Below are positions 48,386 to 57,498 of a DNA stretch of 64,000 nt, in pieces. Origin of the DNA: Brachybacterium tyrofermentans (GTDB taxonomy: Bacteria; Actinomycetota; Actinomycetes; Actinomycetales; Dermabacteraceae); NCBI RefSeq assembly GCF_014897585.1, contig NZ_JABUXW010000018.1:30485-94484 (forward strand). The letters are read 5' to 3'. Both the position numbers and the translations under genes were made by a program. Position 1 is the stretch's first letter. The number at the start of each line of letters is the position of its first letter. Under the pieces are notes generated by a model. That model had not been told where the DNA came from. It saw only the letters and a program-made list of their open reading frames with translations, and ran no database searches.

Positions 48386-48625
48386 TCATGTCCGGGGCGC
48401 TCCGGCCCGACCGCCGTAGTCGTTGGGTACCGCGATCGCGCCCACGCAGCCGAGGGTCCGCACGGTGTCGCATGCTCTGCACCGCCATGCCGGGTGCCCG
48501 CCGCCGATCGCGCCGTCGCACTGGCAGAACTGGAAGCTGACCCACGCCGCGGTTTCCCCGCAGCCGCAGGGGCCGGGGTCGGGGTAGGTCCAGCCGTTGC
48601 GGGTGCGGACCAGATCGATGCTCAT
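48386..48625 (-). CDS. Cys-rich protein next to attR
   Basis: 79 aa from ATG with GGAGGAG ten bases upstream. CGCG, FCQCD and CRACD give seven cysteines in a zinc-ribbon-like layout with Trp residues between. Leftward, nearest phage gene to attR. Function unknown; could be expressed in the lysogen. No promoter is clear in the 80 bp upstream. Confidence 0.55.
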   Translation of the reverse strand: MSIDLVRTRNGWTYPDPGPCGCGETAAWVSFQFCQCDGAIGGGHPAWRCRACDTVRTLGCVGAIAVPNDYGGRAGAPRT

Positions 48626-48675
48626 GTCGTGGAGTCTCCTCCCGGGGGCTGACGTGTGAGGGCGTCCAAATCGAG

Positions 48676-48696
48676 GTGTGGGTAAAATGTGGGTAC
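48676..48696 (+). repeat. Putative integrase arm-type site, right copy
   Basis: Same double TGTGGGTA block as 851-871, one difference, same orientation, about 70 bp from the attachment core. Confidence 0.6.
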
Positions 48697-48706
48697 AGAC
48701 ACGAGA

Positions 48707-48748
48707 GAGGCCCCCTCCTCCGCACGTTAGTGCAGGTGAGGGGGCCTC
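48707..48748 (-). terminator. Phage-supplied ssrA terminator
   Basis: GAGGCCCCCTC (48707-48717) pairs with 48738-48748. It lies 15 bp beyond the tmRNA 3' end. It aligns without gaps to the displaced host terminator at 677-718, so the phage replaces both the RNA 3' end and its terminator. Confidence 0.8.
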
Positions 48749-48763
48749 TTGTGGTGAGTGCAA

Positions 48764-49134
48764 TGGTGGAGCCGGCGGGAATCGAACCCGCGTCCGATAG
48801 TGCGGAGCCAGGGCTTCTCCGGGCGCAGTCCGTATTAGCGTTTTCTCAGTCCCGACGTTCGCACGGACACGTCGTCGACGGACTCAGTCACTCTGAGGTG
48901 TTCATCCTTCCCCGATGACGAGGGTCGGCAGCAGTGGCTTCTTAGATGATGGAACGATCCGGGTCAGAAGCAAGCCCGGGGTTCCAGACTGCTATCGCTG
49001 ATCAGGCAGCGAGAGCGAAGTCAGTGCGCTTGGTTTCGGCACTTATTGGTTTCCAGAGGACATTAACGAGATGACTCTGGGTTCTCGGCCCGCTTCCCCT
49101 TGCTGGACAACTACCGTCGAAACCGATCGGCCCC
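48764..49134 (-). ncRNA. ssrA: Transfer-messenger RNA
   Basis: 371 nt. The 5' end GGGGCCGATCGGTTTCGACGG pairs its first seven bases with CGGCUCC before the 3' ACCA, giving the acceptor stem. The T arm GGACGCGGGTTCGATTCCCG is complete. The tag frame lies at 49002-49040 (leftward): AETKRTDFALAA then TGA, a typical actinobacterial tag ending in ALAA. The last 27 bp come from the phage attachment core. Partner gene smpB lies 0.8 kb away. Confidence 0.95.
48765..48791. other. attR core (27 bp)
   Basis: Identical to 735-761. Together with the phage terminator it restores a functional tmRNA 3' end, so integration should not disable trans-translation. Confidence 0.95.
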
Positions 49135-49203
49135 CAGCGTGGGTATGCAGCAGATATCGACGATCCTGAGGGATCGTCCTTGCACTCACTCTTCAGTTGT
49201 CAA
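49135..49203 (-). promoter_or_regulatory. ssrA promoter region
   Basis: Leftward -35 TTGACA (complement of 49198-49203) lies 64 bp upstream of the RNA. Between them is a perfect 8-bp stem GACGATCC (49159-49166) with 49171-49178. A -10 cannot be fixed; CATACC shortly before the RNA start is one candidate. Processing from a longer precursor is also possible. Confidence 0.45.
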
Positions 49204-49367
49204 ACACCCACGAACGACGGGCGAACCCGTGCGTCGTCCTCGACTCTACCGCGACAGCCCCACGAACAGAAGCGAATATCCGTCAGCTCACGGTGAACGC
49301 CCTGTTCCGGGCTCTGGCCTGGTCAGCCCACCCCACTGCCCGCCATGACAGATGGCATGATGTGGGG

Positions 49368-49931
49368 ATGGTCGGATTCTCCGCTGCAGGCGTGCAGGTC
49401 ACCCTGGATGATGACACTCTGCGCGAGATCGTCGAGGATCCCGACGCGCTGAGCCGGTGGTGCGCGCAGAATCCGGAGGATCCCCGGAGCGTCGCCTACC
49501 TGCGCATGCTGGGGCGGCTCGACGAGGCGGCGATCGCCGCTCGCAGGTCCCTGGAGCAGGCGGAGCACTCGGCACTGGTACGCGCGGTGCGGCGCACCCG
49601 TTACGCCCATGTCCTGCAGTGGCAGGGTGCCTTCACCTCGGCCGAGGAGCAGTTCGACCTGGCAGCCGAGGAGACCGGGCTCGAGGGCCCGACCTCGCCG
49701 TCCTCGCTGGCGCTGCTGGCCTCCGTCTTCCAGCACCGCGCGAAGTGCCGGTTCGACCATGCCCTCGCCGCGCAGGAAGCCGGGTCCCCCAGGACCGCGG
49801 CCTCACTGTGGGACAGCGCCCTCGAGGATGCTCGCAGGGCGCTGGTCATGCGGGAGAGCCTCGGCGAGAACGACGAGAGCGTCCTGGACTCGAGCAGACA
49901 GACCCTGGCACGGCTCGAGCGCAGGAGCTGA
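49368..49931 (+). CDS. TPR-like cytoplasmic protein
   Basis: 187 aa from ATG (the frame is open to 49197). Helix pairs typical of tetratricopeptide repeats: YLRMLGRLDEAAIAARRSLE, YAHVLQWQGAFTSAEEQFDL, HRAKCRFDHALAAQEAGSPR, DSALEDARRALVMRESLGEN. Chromosomal; lies divergent to ssrA and convergent with smpB. Partners unknown. Confidence 0.65.
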   Translation: MVGFSAAGVQVTLDDDTLREIVEDPDALSRWCAQNPEDPRSVAYLRMLGRLDEAAIAARRSLEQAEHSALVRAVRRTRYAHVLQWQGAFTSAEEQFDLAAEETGLEGPTSPSSLALLASVFQHRAKCRFDHALAAQEAGSPRTAASLWDSALEDARRALVMRESLGENDESVLDSSRQTLARLERRS

Positions 49932-49942
49932 CCGCGCGCGAC

Positions 49943-50449
49943 TCAGACCAGTTCGCGCTGACGGATCGCGCGCTGGGTCTCCCGCAGGTCCTGCTTCTCG
50001 CGCAGGGTCTGACGCTTGTCCCATTCCTTCTTGCCGCGCGCCAGGCCGATGACGACCTTCGCATGCGATCCGAGGAAATAGATCTCCAGCGGCACGATCG
50101 TGAAGCCCTTCTCGCGGGACTTGCTCGCGAGCTTCTCGATCTCCGACTTGTGCAGGAGCAGCTTGCGCTTGCGTCGCGCAGCGTGGTTCGTCCAGGTGCC
50201 CTTCACATAGGGCGCGATGTGCACGGCGTCCATCCACACCTCACGACCTTCGACGAAGCAGTAGCCGTCGATCAGGGACGCACCACGGTCGCGCAGCGAC
50301 TTCACCTCGGTGCCGGTGAGCACGATGCCCGCCTCCCAGGTCGCGTCGATGTAGTAGTCGTGACGCGCGCGCTTGTTCGAGGCGATGAGCTTCTTCGCAG
50401 GACCGTCCTCCGGGGCGGCCTTCTTCGCCGCCGACTTCTTCGCCGCCAT
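49943..50449 (-). CDS. smpB: SsrA-binding protein SmpB
   Basis: 168 aa. Lys/Ala-rich N-terminal extension (1-20), then the OB-fold core: ASNKRARHDYYIDATWEAGI, LTGTEVKSLRDRGASLIDGY, and the basic C-terminal tail GLARGKKEWDKRQTLREKQD. Binds the tRNA-like domain of tmRNA and carries it to stalled ribosomes. Its neighbour ssrA is in the same direction. Confidence 0.95.
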   Translation of the reverse strand: MAAKKSAAKKAAPEDGPAKKLIASNKRARHDYYIDATWEAGIVLTGTEVKSLRDRGASLIDGYCFVEGREVWMDAVHIAPYVKGTWTNHAARRKRKLLLHKSEIEKLASKSREKGFTIVPLEIYFLGSHAKVVIGLARGKKEWDKRQTLREKQDLRETQRAIRQRELV

Positions 50450-50678
50450 GGGGTCCCTCCGCTCCGCAGTGGTTCTGCTGCTCGTGTGCAGGCCGGGCTC
50501 ATGCCACGGCCGATGTCCCAGCTTACGCCGTGGTCACCGGGGCAGGCGAGCGAATATGTCCTGCTCGACGCTCCCGGGACCCGGCCGCCCCGTCCAGCCT
50601 CATCCCGTCCAGTTGCGGACCGTCCAGTCCCGGCACGTGCGGGAACGGAGTTAGGTGCGGATCGGAGATGGGTGGGGA

Positions 50679-52019
50679 TCAGAGATAGTTGGCCGGGTTG
50701 ACGGAGTTGCCGTCCTCCTGGATCTCGAAGTGCAGATGGCAGCCGGTCGAGGAGCCCGTGGTCCCCACGTAGCCGACAGGGTCGCCGGCGGAGACCTCAG
50801 CGCCCACCGGGGCCGCGTAGCCCTGGAGGTGGTGGTACGAGCTCGTGATGAGCTTGCCGTTCTGGATGCCGTGGCTGAGGATCAGCTTGTTGCCGGCGCC
50901 GCTGTTGTAGGTGTGCGCGAGGACACGACCGGAGTGTGCGGCACCCACCGGGACCCCGCAGGCCACCGGGAAATCGACCCCGGCATGCAGCTTCCGGGTG
51001 TGGTAGATCGGGTGGTACCGCCAGCCGAAGTTGGAGTTCAGGCGGGCATTGACCGGGTAGACCCATCCCCCGCTCGAGCTCGAGGAGCCGCCCCCGCCGC
51101 CGTTGGGAGCCGGTGCCGGCGCCGGCTTGGGCTTGTCCTTCTTGGCCTGCTCCGCCTCTTCGCGCTCACGCTCCTGCTGGGCGAGCTCCTGGATCTCCTC
51201 GTCGAGGGTCGAGCTGCGGCTCTCCAGGCTCTCCTCGTCCTCCTCGTAGGTGGCCTTCTTGGCCTCGAGGTCGTCCCGCTGGGTCTGCTGCGTGGCGTAG
51301 AGGTCGTCGAGGTCCTGCTTCGCGGTCGCCGCCGCATCCTCGGCCGCAGCGGTGCGATCCACGGCGTCCTCGGCGTCGGCCTTGAGGGCGTCGATCTCCT
51401 CCCGGACAGCGGTGAGACGGTCGGCGGAGTTCTCTGTGACGGCCTGATCAGAGCGCAGGGTGTCCAGCCTGCTGCCCTGGGACTCGAGCGTGAGCTGGTA
51501 GTTCATAGACCGGTCCACGGTGTCCTGCGGGGATCCGCCACCGATGTAGACGCTCGACGGGCTGGGCATCCCGCCGCCCTTGTAGGCATCCATCGCGATC
51601 TGCGAGAGCTCTTCGTCGCTGCTGTCCACCTCGTCCCGGCCGCTCTCGACCTGGCCGGAGAGCAGCTCCTCCTCGTCCTGCGCCGCGGTGAGCCGCTCGC
51701 CGATCTCCCGGTCGTTCTCCTGCGCGGCCTCGAGCTCGGCCTGGGCGTCCTCGAGGTCCTGCTGGGCCTGCGGGATGAGGAGCTCGGTCTCGGCCAGCGC
51801 CATGTAGGTGTCCGCGAGGTCGTCGTTGACTCCGCCGAGGTCGATGCGCAGATCCTCGAGCTGCTGGTCGATGGTGGCCCGCTCCGAGATCTTCTGATCC
51901 TTGTCCCCGTCGGCCGTCGCCGGCGAGAGGGGCCCGGCCACCATCGTGGTCAGCACCAACATCGCCGTGGCGGCGATGGCCAGCGGCCGGTGCAGGACGC
52001 TCGGAGATCTCAGGGACAT
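50679..52019 (-). CDS. FtsEX-linked murein hydrolase (M23)
   Basis: 446 aa from ATG with GAAGGTG, two bases after the ftsX stop. Signal peptide 1-35, long coiled coils about 45-290 (RATIDQQLEDLRIDLGGVND), Gly/Ser linker, and a C-terminal LytM/M23 peptidase with HAGVDFPVA and CHLHFE zinc ligands. This is the EnvC/PcsB/RipC plan: FtsEX moves the coiled coil to switch on wall cutting at the septum. Operon position supports it. Confidence 0.85.
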   Translation of the reverse strand: MSLRSPSVLHRPLAIAATAMLVLTTMVAGPLSPATADGDKDQKISERATIDQQLEDLRIDLGGVNDDLADTYMALAETELLIPQAQQDLEDAQAELEAAQENDREIGERLTAAQDEEELLSGQVESGRDEVDSSDEELSQIAMDAYKGGGMPSPSSVYIGGGSPQDTVDRSMNYQLTLESQGSRLDTLRSDQAVTENSADRLTAVREEIDALKADAEDAVDRTAAAEDAAATAKQDLDDLYATQQTQRDDLEAKKATYEEDEESLESRSSTLDEEIQELAQQEREREEAEQAKKDKPKPAPAPAPNGGGGGSSSSSGGWVYPVNARLNSNFGWRYHPIYHTRKLHAGVDFPVACGVPVGAAHSGRVLAHTYNSGAGNKLILSHGIQNGKLITSSYHHLQGYAAPVGAEVSAGDPVGYVGTTGSSTGCHLHFEIQEDGNSVNPANYL

Positions 52020-52021
52020 GG

Positions 52022-52939
52022 TCACACCTTCAGGTAACGGTTCAGGGAGACCACCGAGGAGGCGATCGAGAGGAAGGCACCCAGGAGGATCAGCACGGGC
52101 GCCGCCCAGAGGAGGTCGGCGACCCCGACGGTGATCAGCTGCCCGCCGAGGGTGGGCTCGAGCCACCCCTGCACAATGTAGTGCAGTCCCATCCAGAGCA
52201 TCCCCGAGGCGATCACCCCGCCGATGATCGCGGCGACCGCCCCCTCGAGCAGGAACGGCAGGCGGATGAAGAGGTTGGACGCGCCGACCAGCCGCATGAT
52301 CGCGATCTCGCGGCGGCGACCCGCCACGGACATCCGGATGGTGGTCGCCACCAGGAGCAGGGCGGCGATGAGCATCAGCACGGCGAGGCCGAGGGCGAAC
52401 AGCGTGGACTGGTTGAGCACGTCGATGAACGGCGCGAAGGTGCTGAGCAGGTCGGAGACCTCGTCGACCCCTTCCCGGCCCTGGAAGAACTCGACCACCG
52501 CAGCGGATTCATCGGCGTTCTTCAGCGTGATGTGGAAGGAGACGGGCATGTCCTCGGCGGTGAAGTTCGAGACGAACCCCTCCCCCGCGAACTGCTCCTG
52601 GTAGATCGCGAGCGCCTCCTCCTGGGAGCGTTCCTCGTAGGACGCGATGTACGGGGAGAGCACGTCGCCCTCGAGCGCCTGCTGCACCGAGTCGATCTGG
52701 GCGTCGGTCGCCGCCCCACCCGCGCACGAGGCCGCGGTCGAATGCGGTGAGCACAGGAAGATCGTCACCTGGGACTGCTCGACCAGGGTGTCCTTCATAT
52801 CCATGATCTGCTTCTGCATCAGCAGACCGGCCCCCACGAAGGTCAGGGACACCGCGGTGACGATGACGACCGAGATGACCATCGCGACGTTCCGCCACAG
52901 TCCGGTCAGGATCTCGCCGAGGATGTACCGCGCTCTCAT
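52022..52939 (-). CDS. ftsX: Cell division protein FtsX
   Basis: 305 aa. Four membrane spans: about 20-42, 172-195 (LFALGLAVLMLIAALLLVAT), 222-245, 270-295. The large extracellular loop (45-165) binds the murein hydrolase. IRMSVAGRRREIAIMRLVGA is the conserved cytoplasmic coupling segment. Overlaps ftsE by ATGA. Confidence 0.95.
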   Translation of the reverse strand: MRARYILGEILTGLWRNVAMVISVVIVTAVSLTFVGAGLLMQKQIMDMKDTLVEQSQVTIFLCSPHSTAASCAGGAATDAQIDSVQQALEGDVLSPYIASYEERSQEEALAIYQEQFAGEGFVSNFTAEDMPVSFHITLKNADESAAVVEFFQGREGVDEVSDLLSTFAPFIDVLNQSTLFALGLAVLMLIAALLLVATTIRMSVAGRRREIAIMRLVGASNLFIRLPFLLEGAVAAIIGGVIASGMLWMGLHYIVQGWLEPTLGGQLITVGVADLLWAAPVLILLGAFLSIASSVVSLNRYLKV

Positions 52940-53856
52940 CGCAGACCCTCCTCGTCCTCGTCCTCGGAGAACGCGTCCTCCTCCTGGGCGAGACGCGCCT
53001 CCCGTTCGTCGATCAGCTCCTCCTCGAGGACATCCGAGGCGGGCTCGTCCTCCCGGGCGGAGACGTCCTGCCCGGCGCCGGACCCGTCTCGGCTCTCGAC
53101 ATCGTCCAGCGGGTGCTCCTCGCGGTGGGCCGAATCATCGGGCAGGTTCCCGGAGATGACGCTGAGCGCGCCTTCCGTCTCGTAGCGGCCGTCCTGCTCG
53201 TCCCGGACCACCTTGCCGCCGACCATCTCGACGACGCGGCGGCGCATCCTGTCCACGGCTGATTGGTCGTGGGTGGCCATGACCACGGTGGTTCCGCGTT
53301 CGTTGATCTCGGAGAGCAGCTCGAGGATCCCTTCGGCCGTGGACGGGTCGAGGTTTCCCGTCGGCTCGTCCGCCAGCAGGATCGTGGGCCGGTTGACGTA
53401 GGCGCGGGCGATGGCCACACGCTGCTGCTCGCCGCCGGAGAGCTCATGAGGGAGCCGCTTGCCCTTGTCCTCGAGCCCGACCATCTCGAGCATCTCGGGC
53501 ACCAGGCGCCGCACCACCTTGCGAGGGGTGCCGATCACCGCGAGGGCGAACTCGATGTTCTGATAGGCCGTCTTGGACGGCAGCAGTCGGAAGTCCTGGA
53601 AGACCATGCCGATGTCGCGGCGCAGCGCAGGGACGCGCCACGACGGGATGCGGGAGAGATCGCGGCCGGCGACGTACACGGTGCCGCGGGTGGGGGCGAC
53701 CTCCTTGAGCACCATGCGCATCATGGTGGACTTGCCGGAGCCGGAGGCTCCGACGAGGAACACGAACTCCCCACGGGAGAACTCGATGTCGAGATTCTCC
53801 ACCGCGGGGTGCTGGCCTCGCATGTACGTCTTGGTGACGTTGTCGAAACGGATCAC
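52936..53856 (-). CDS. ftsE: Cell division ATP-binding protein FtsE
   Basis: 306 aa from GTG. Walker A GASGSGKST (36-44), signature LSGGEQQRV, Walker B ILLADEPTG, and H-loop in MATHDQ. FtsE is usually about 225 aa; this one has an 80-residue acidic, Ser/Glu/Asp-rich C-terminal tail, as in some actinobacteria. Drives FtsX and the hydrolase encoded downstream. Confidence 0.95.
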   Translation of the reverse strand: MIRFDNVTKTYMRGQHPAVENLDIEFSRGEFVFLVGASGSGKSTMMRMVLKEVAPTRGTVYVAGRDLSRIPSWRVPALRRDIGMVFQDFRLLPSKTAYQNIEFALAVIGTPRKVVRRLVPEMLEMVGLEDKGKRLPHELSGGEQQRVAIARAYVNRPTILLADEPTGNLDPSTAEGILELLSEINERGTTVVMATHDQSAVDRMRRRVVEMVGGKVVRDEQDGRYETEGALSVISGNLPDDSAHREEHPLDDVESRDGSGAGQDVSAREDEPASDVLEEELIDEREARLAQEEDAFSEDEDEEGLR

Positions 53857-54013
53857 GGGTGCCTGTTCGCATCGGGGAAGTCGTGCGTTCCCAGCGTAGG
53901 GGCGATACCGCGCGATTCTCTGGAGGAGCACTCCCCGACCTGGTCAAAACCTGGTCAAGGCCGAGTGCCGATGCTCACGTCGACATGCCGGGCTGACGGC
54001 CCGGCTATCGCGT

Positions 54014-55129
54014 TCAGTCCTGGATCTTGTTCTGCTCCGCGCGCCAGCGGATCCCGGCGTCGATGAACTCGTCGATCTCGCCGTCGAACACGGAGGAGGG
54101 GTTGCCCTCCTGGTACTCCGTGCGCAGGTCCTTGACCATCTGGTACGGGTTCAGCACATACGAGCGCATCTGGTCACCCCAGCTGGCCTTGACGTCACCG
54201 GCGAGCTCCTTGCGCTCGGCGGCCTCCTCGGCCTTCTTCAGCAGCAGCAGTCGGGACTGCATGACGCGCAGCGCCGCGGCGCGGTTCTGGATCTGCGACT
54301 TCTCGTCCTGCATCGAGACGACGGTGCCGGTGGGGAGGTGCGTCATCCGCACCGCGGAGTCCGTGGTGTTCACGGACTGGCCGCCGGGGCCCGAGGAGCG
54401 GAACACGTCGACCTTGAGGTCGTTCTCGGGGATCTCGACCGCGTCGGTGGACTCGATCAGCGGGATCACCTCGACCGCGGCGAAGGAGGTCTGGCGACGG
54501 CCCTGGTTGTCGAAGGGGCTGATGCGCACCAGGCGGTGGGTGCCGCCCTCGACCGAGAGGGTGCCGTAGGCGTACGAGGCGGAGACCTCGAAGGTGACGG
54601 ACTTCAGCCCGGCCTCCTCCGCGTAGGAGGTGTCCATGACCTTGGTGGCGTAGCCGTGGCGCTCGGCCCAGCGCAGGTACATGCGCAGGAGCATCTCGGA
54701 GAAGTCCGCGGCGTCGACGCCGCCGGCTCCGGCGCGGATCGTCACCACGGCGTCGCGCTCGTCGTACTCGCCGGCGAGCAGCGTGCGCACCTCGAGCTCG
54801 TCGAGAGTCTTGTGGATGGAGATGAGCTCGCGCTCCGCCTCCGCGAGGGTGTCGGCGTCGTCCTCCTCGGCGGCGAGCTCGACCATCACCTCGAGGTCCT
54901 CGATGCGTGAGGAGAGCTCGCTGATCCGCCGACGCTCCGACTGCGCGTGGGACAGGGAGGAGGAGACCTTCTGCGCGTTCTCGACGTCATCCCAGAGGTC
55001 CTGGGCCGACGCCTGCGCCTCGAGGTCGACGATCTTGGCGTCGAGCGCCTCGACGTCCGTCACCTGCTCGATCGACGACAGGGTGGAGCGCAGCTGGGGG
55101 ATCTCTACGGAGAAGTCGGTGGAAGACAC
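54014..55129 (-). CDS. prfB: Peptide chain release factor 2
   Basis: 371 aa from GTG. Stop-codon tripeptide SPF at 204-206 and catalytic GGQ at 249-251. The frame is open throughout, so there is no internal TGA frameshift of the E. coli type. Recognises UGA and UAA. Same direction as ftsE with a 157-bp gap. Confidence 0.95.
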   Translation of the reverse strand: MSSTDFSVEIPQLRSTLSSIEQVTDVEALDAKIVDLEAQASAQDLWDDVENAQKVSSSLSHAQSERRRISELSSRIEDLEVMVELAAEEDDADTLAEAERELISIHKTLDELEVRTLLAGEYDERDAVVTIRAGAGGVDAADFSEMLLRMYLRWAERHGYATKVMDTSYAEEAGLKSVTFEVSASYAYGTLSVEGGTHRLVRISPFDNQGRRQTSFAAVEVIPLIESTDAVEIPENDLKVDVFRSSGPGGQSVNTTDSAVRMTHLPTGTVVSMQDEKSQIQNRAAALRVMQSRLLLLKKAEEAAERKELAGDVKASWGDQMRSYVLNPYQMVKDLRTEYQEGNPSSVFDGEIDEFIDAGIRWRAEQNKIQD

Positions 55130-55262
55130 AAGGCCAGAGTCTACGGCAGGTCCTCTGAACGGGCCGACAGATCCGGCCCGACTGCCGCGGCCGCAGGGGG
55201 CTCGCGCAGCACGTCGGCCCTCCTCGCACCGGGACCCAGCCTGCAGCGGAATCCTCGAACGG

Positions 55263-56489
55263 CTACCGCGCGCTCGATGCCCCGGCGATCGGCTCCTCGG
55301 CGGCCAGCTCCTCGGCGGTCGGCCCGCTCATGAGCCAGACCCCGAGGTCGCGGCCCACCTCGGTCAGCCAGGTCCCGGTGTTCTCCATGGCCTCCTGCAC
55401 GCTGCCGGCGCGCGATGTGAGATCCCAAGCACGGACGATGCCTGCCGCGTGCAGCAGGTCGTCATCGAGGGTGACGGCGCCGGCCACCGCGGCGACCGGG
55501 AGGCCCCGGCCGTGGGCCCGACGGGCGATCTCGGCGGGGCCCTTGCCGTGCAAGGTCTGCTCGTCGAGCTTCCCCTCCCCCGTGACGACGACGTCCGCGC
55601 GCTCCAGGAGGGCGTCGACGTCGGCCAGCTCGAAGACGGCGTCGGCGCCGGATCGCTGCTCGGCGCCGAGCAGGAAGAGCGCGAAGCCGGTGCCTCCGGC
55701 GGCTCCTGCTCCCGGGGCGTCCCGGAAGGCGGCGTCGGGGTCCAGCACCTCGGCGGCGGCCGCGAGCACGCCGTCCGCGTGGTCGATATCCGCCTCCGGG
55801 ATGCCCTTCTGCGGTCCGTACACCGCGGCGGCGCCGTCCGGGCCCACGAGCGGGTTGGTGACGTCGCTGGCCGCGATCAGGGCGACGCCGTCGAGCGCCG
55901 TCCGTGCCGGCGCGAGATCGACGGAGGCGAGGGAGGTGAGGCCGTCGAGCCCGGGGGCGATGACTGCGCCGTCCGCGGTGAGCAGGTGGGCTCCGAGTCC
56001 CTGCAGGAGCCCGGCTCCGGCATCGGTGGAGGAGCTGCCGCCGAGCCCGACCATGACGGTGCTCGCGCCGGCCTCGACCGCGGCCAGGATCAGCTCGCCG
56101 AGTCCGCGCGTGGAGGCGGCCCCCGGGGCGAGGGTCCTGCCCGGCAGCGCACGCAGGCCGACGACCTCCGCGAGCTCGAGGACCGCCGTCTGGCCGGAGA
56201 GGGCCCAGCGCGCGGTGCGCGGATCCCCCGTCGGGCCGGTGACAGTGCTCGAGCGGAGTTCCGAACCGGCGGCGAGCGCGGCGTCGACCGTGCCGTCGCC
56301 GCCGTCGGCGATAGGGCAGGACAGCAGCTCGACCTGCGGCGCGCTCTCCCGGATGCCGCGGGCAAGGGCGTCGATCACCTCGGCGGCGCTGAGGGTTCCT
56401 TTGAACTTGTCCGGAGCGAGCAGGACGGTGGTCGGCGTGGTCCTCGGGGCCGCTGGAGTTCTCGGAGCAGGTGGGGCGGTCGGGGTCAT
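55263..56489 (-). CDS. Glycerate kinase
   Basis: 408 aa. [20 protein letters not shown], then [30 protein letters not shown] and [13 protein letters not shown] are conserved blocks of the GarK/GlxK family, which phosphorylates D-glycerate to 2-phosphoglycerate. The N-terminus carries about 19 extra Pro/Thr residues; a later start cannot be excluded. Its ATG overlaps the stop of a pilin-type gene, an unusual operon partner. Confidence 0.85.
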   Translation of the reverse strand: MTPTAPPAPRTPAAPRTTPTTVLLAPDKFKGTLSAAEVIDALARGIRESAPQVELLSCPIADGGDGTVDAALAAGSELRSSTVTGPTGDPRTARWALSGQTAVLELAEVVGLRALPGRTLAPGAASTRGLGELILAAVEAGASTVMVGLGGSSSTDAGAGLLQGLGAHLLTADGAVIAPGLDGLTSLASVDLAPARTALDGVALIAASDVTNPLVGPDGAAAVYGPQKGIPEADIDHADGVLAAAAEVLDPDAAFRDAPGAGAAGGTGFALFLLGAEQRSGADAVFELADVDALLERADVVVTGEGKLDEQTLHGKGPAEIARRAHGRGLPVAAVAGAVTLDDDLLHAAGIVRAWDLTSRAGSVQEAMENTGTWLTEVGRDLGVWLMSGPTAEELAAEEPIAGASSAR

Positions 56490-56932
56490 CGGGCTCGGGC
56501 CTCTCCGTAGACGGTCAGAGGGATCGACAGGCCGGTCCCTCGCGTGAACCACCCTGCCAGGGGTGGGTGTGTGCGCGCAGAGAGGACCACGCGAACGGTG
56601 CGGTCCTCGTCGACCTCGACGGACTGGACGTGGAGGTTCTCGGTGCGAGTCGTGTCGAGCGGATAGCTGCGCAGGTGGTCCTCGGCCGCGCGGCGGGCGG
56701 ACCCCTCGTGCAGGGCGTCTCCCCCGGCGGAGTCGTAGAGACGAGCGGGGTCCATGGCCTGCGACGCGGCCAGGGCGGCGCTGTCTGCGGCGTGCTGCAG
56801 CTCCGTGCGCTCCAGGTGGACGCCCGTCACCGCGGTGCCCACGCCGATCACCATGAGGATCACCACGAGGACGCCGGTGGTCAGGATGGTCATGGACCCG
56901 CGGGAGTCCCGAAGTCGAACAAGGAGACGCAT
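56486..56932 (-). CDS. TadG-like pilus-assembly protein (N-terminal Tad domain)
   Basis: 148 aa. Class III-like leader RDSRGSMTIL and membrane span (TTGVLVVILMVIGVGTAV), then LERTELQHAADSAALAASQA, the signature after the Tad N-terminal helix. Third of three overlapping pseudopilin-like genes. Corresponds in order to the Rv3654c-type gene of mycobacterial Tad loci. Confidence 0.75.
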   Translation of the reverse strand: MRLLVRLRDSRGSMTILTTGVLVVILMVIGVGTAVTGVHLERTELQHAADSAALAASQAMDPARLYDSAGGDALHEGSARRAAEDHLRSYPLDTTRTENLHVQSVEVDEDRTVRVVLSARTHPPLAGWFTRGTGLSIPLTVYGEARAR

Positions 56933-57498
56933 CAGCCGGCCGCCCGATACTGATCGACCTGGACGGCGTGCGCCGCTCCCACGGTGACCGGTCCGGTCTC
57001 GCCGAGGATCGGGCCGAGCCCCGGGACCGGAACAGGGATGCGCACCTCGGCCGTGACCATGCCTCCCGGGGTCGAGCAGGGCGTCTCGCTGCAGCTGATC
57101 TGCACCACATCGGTTCCGGAGAGCTGGAAGTCCTCGAGGATCATGGCCGTGTGCTGCTGCGTCCGCTGGGCAGCGGCAACCTGGTCAGGGGCGACGGCAT
57201 GGATACGGGCCGCGTCGCGGGCGATGGTGTCCGCAGCGAACACGGCGGCCTGCACGGACCCCAAGGTGAGCACCAGGTACAGAGACGGGATCAGCAGCGC
57301 CGCGGAGAGCACCACGAACTCCACGAGCGCGTTCCCTGCGTCCTGGCGCAGCAGTCCCGTCCGGAACGCGGGTGAGCGGCGGTGGCGCGGCGAGATCGGT
57401 GGCCGGGGCCGGTGCCGTCCCGGTCCTCGACCTCGTCCCCGTGCTCGCCCCTGCCGGAGATCAGGCGTCGTGAGCATCGCCCCGCGCGTCCCGGTCAC
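56932..57498 (-). CDS. TadE-like pseudopilin
   Basis: 188 aa from GTG overlapping the upstream stop (GTGA). Arg-rich leader (1-50) then NALVEFVVLSAALLIPSLYL with the conserved Glu at +5 of the span, and an extracellular domain with two cysteines. Typical of TadE. One-base overlap with the TadG-like gene. Confidence 0.75.
   Translation of the reverse strand: MTGTRGAMLTTPDLRQGRARGRGRGPGRHRPRPPISPRHRRSPAFRTGLLRQDAGNALVEFVVLSAALLIPSLYLVLTLGSVQAAVFAADTIARDAARIHAVAPDQVAAAQRTQQHTAMILEDFQLSGTDVVQISCSETPCSTPGGMVTAEVRIPVPVPGLGPILGETGPVTVGAAHAVQVDQYRAAG

Larger units (their letters stand above)
735..48791. mobile_element. Integrated siphovirus prophage, about 48 kb
   Basis: A 27-bp direct repeat of the ssrA 3' end bounds a complete lambdoid-type layout: integrase and leftward lysogeny genes, divergent Cro-like gene, early operon, terminase, head, connector, tail, baseplate, lysis, then a short leftward cluster at the right end. 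All head and tail functions expected of a long-tailed phage are present and open, so the prophage may be inducible. The gene order terminase, portal, ClpP-like protease, decoration protein, capsid, connectors, tube, frameshifted chaperone, tape measure is that of HK97-like siphoviruses of actinobacteria. Confidence 0.95.

Noticed and set aside
54014..55129. Programmed +1 frameshift in release factor 2
   Set aside because: The frame is open from start to stop with no internal TGA, so no frameshift is needed.
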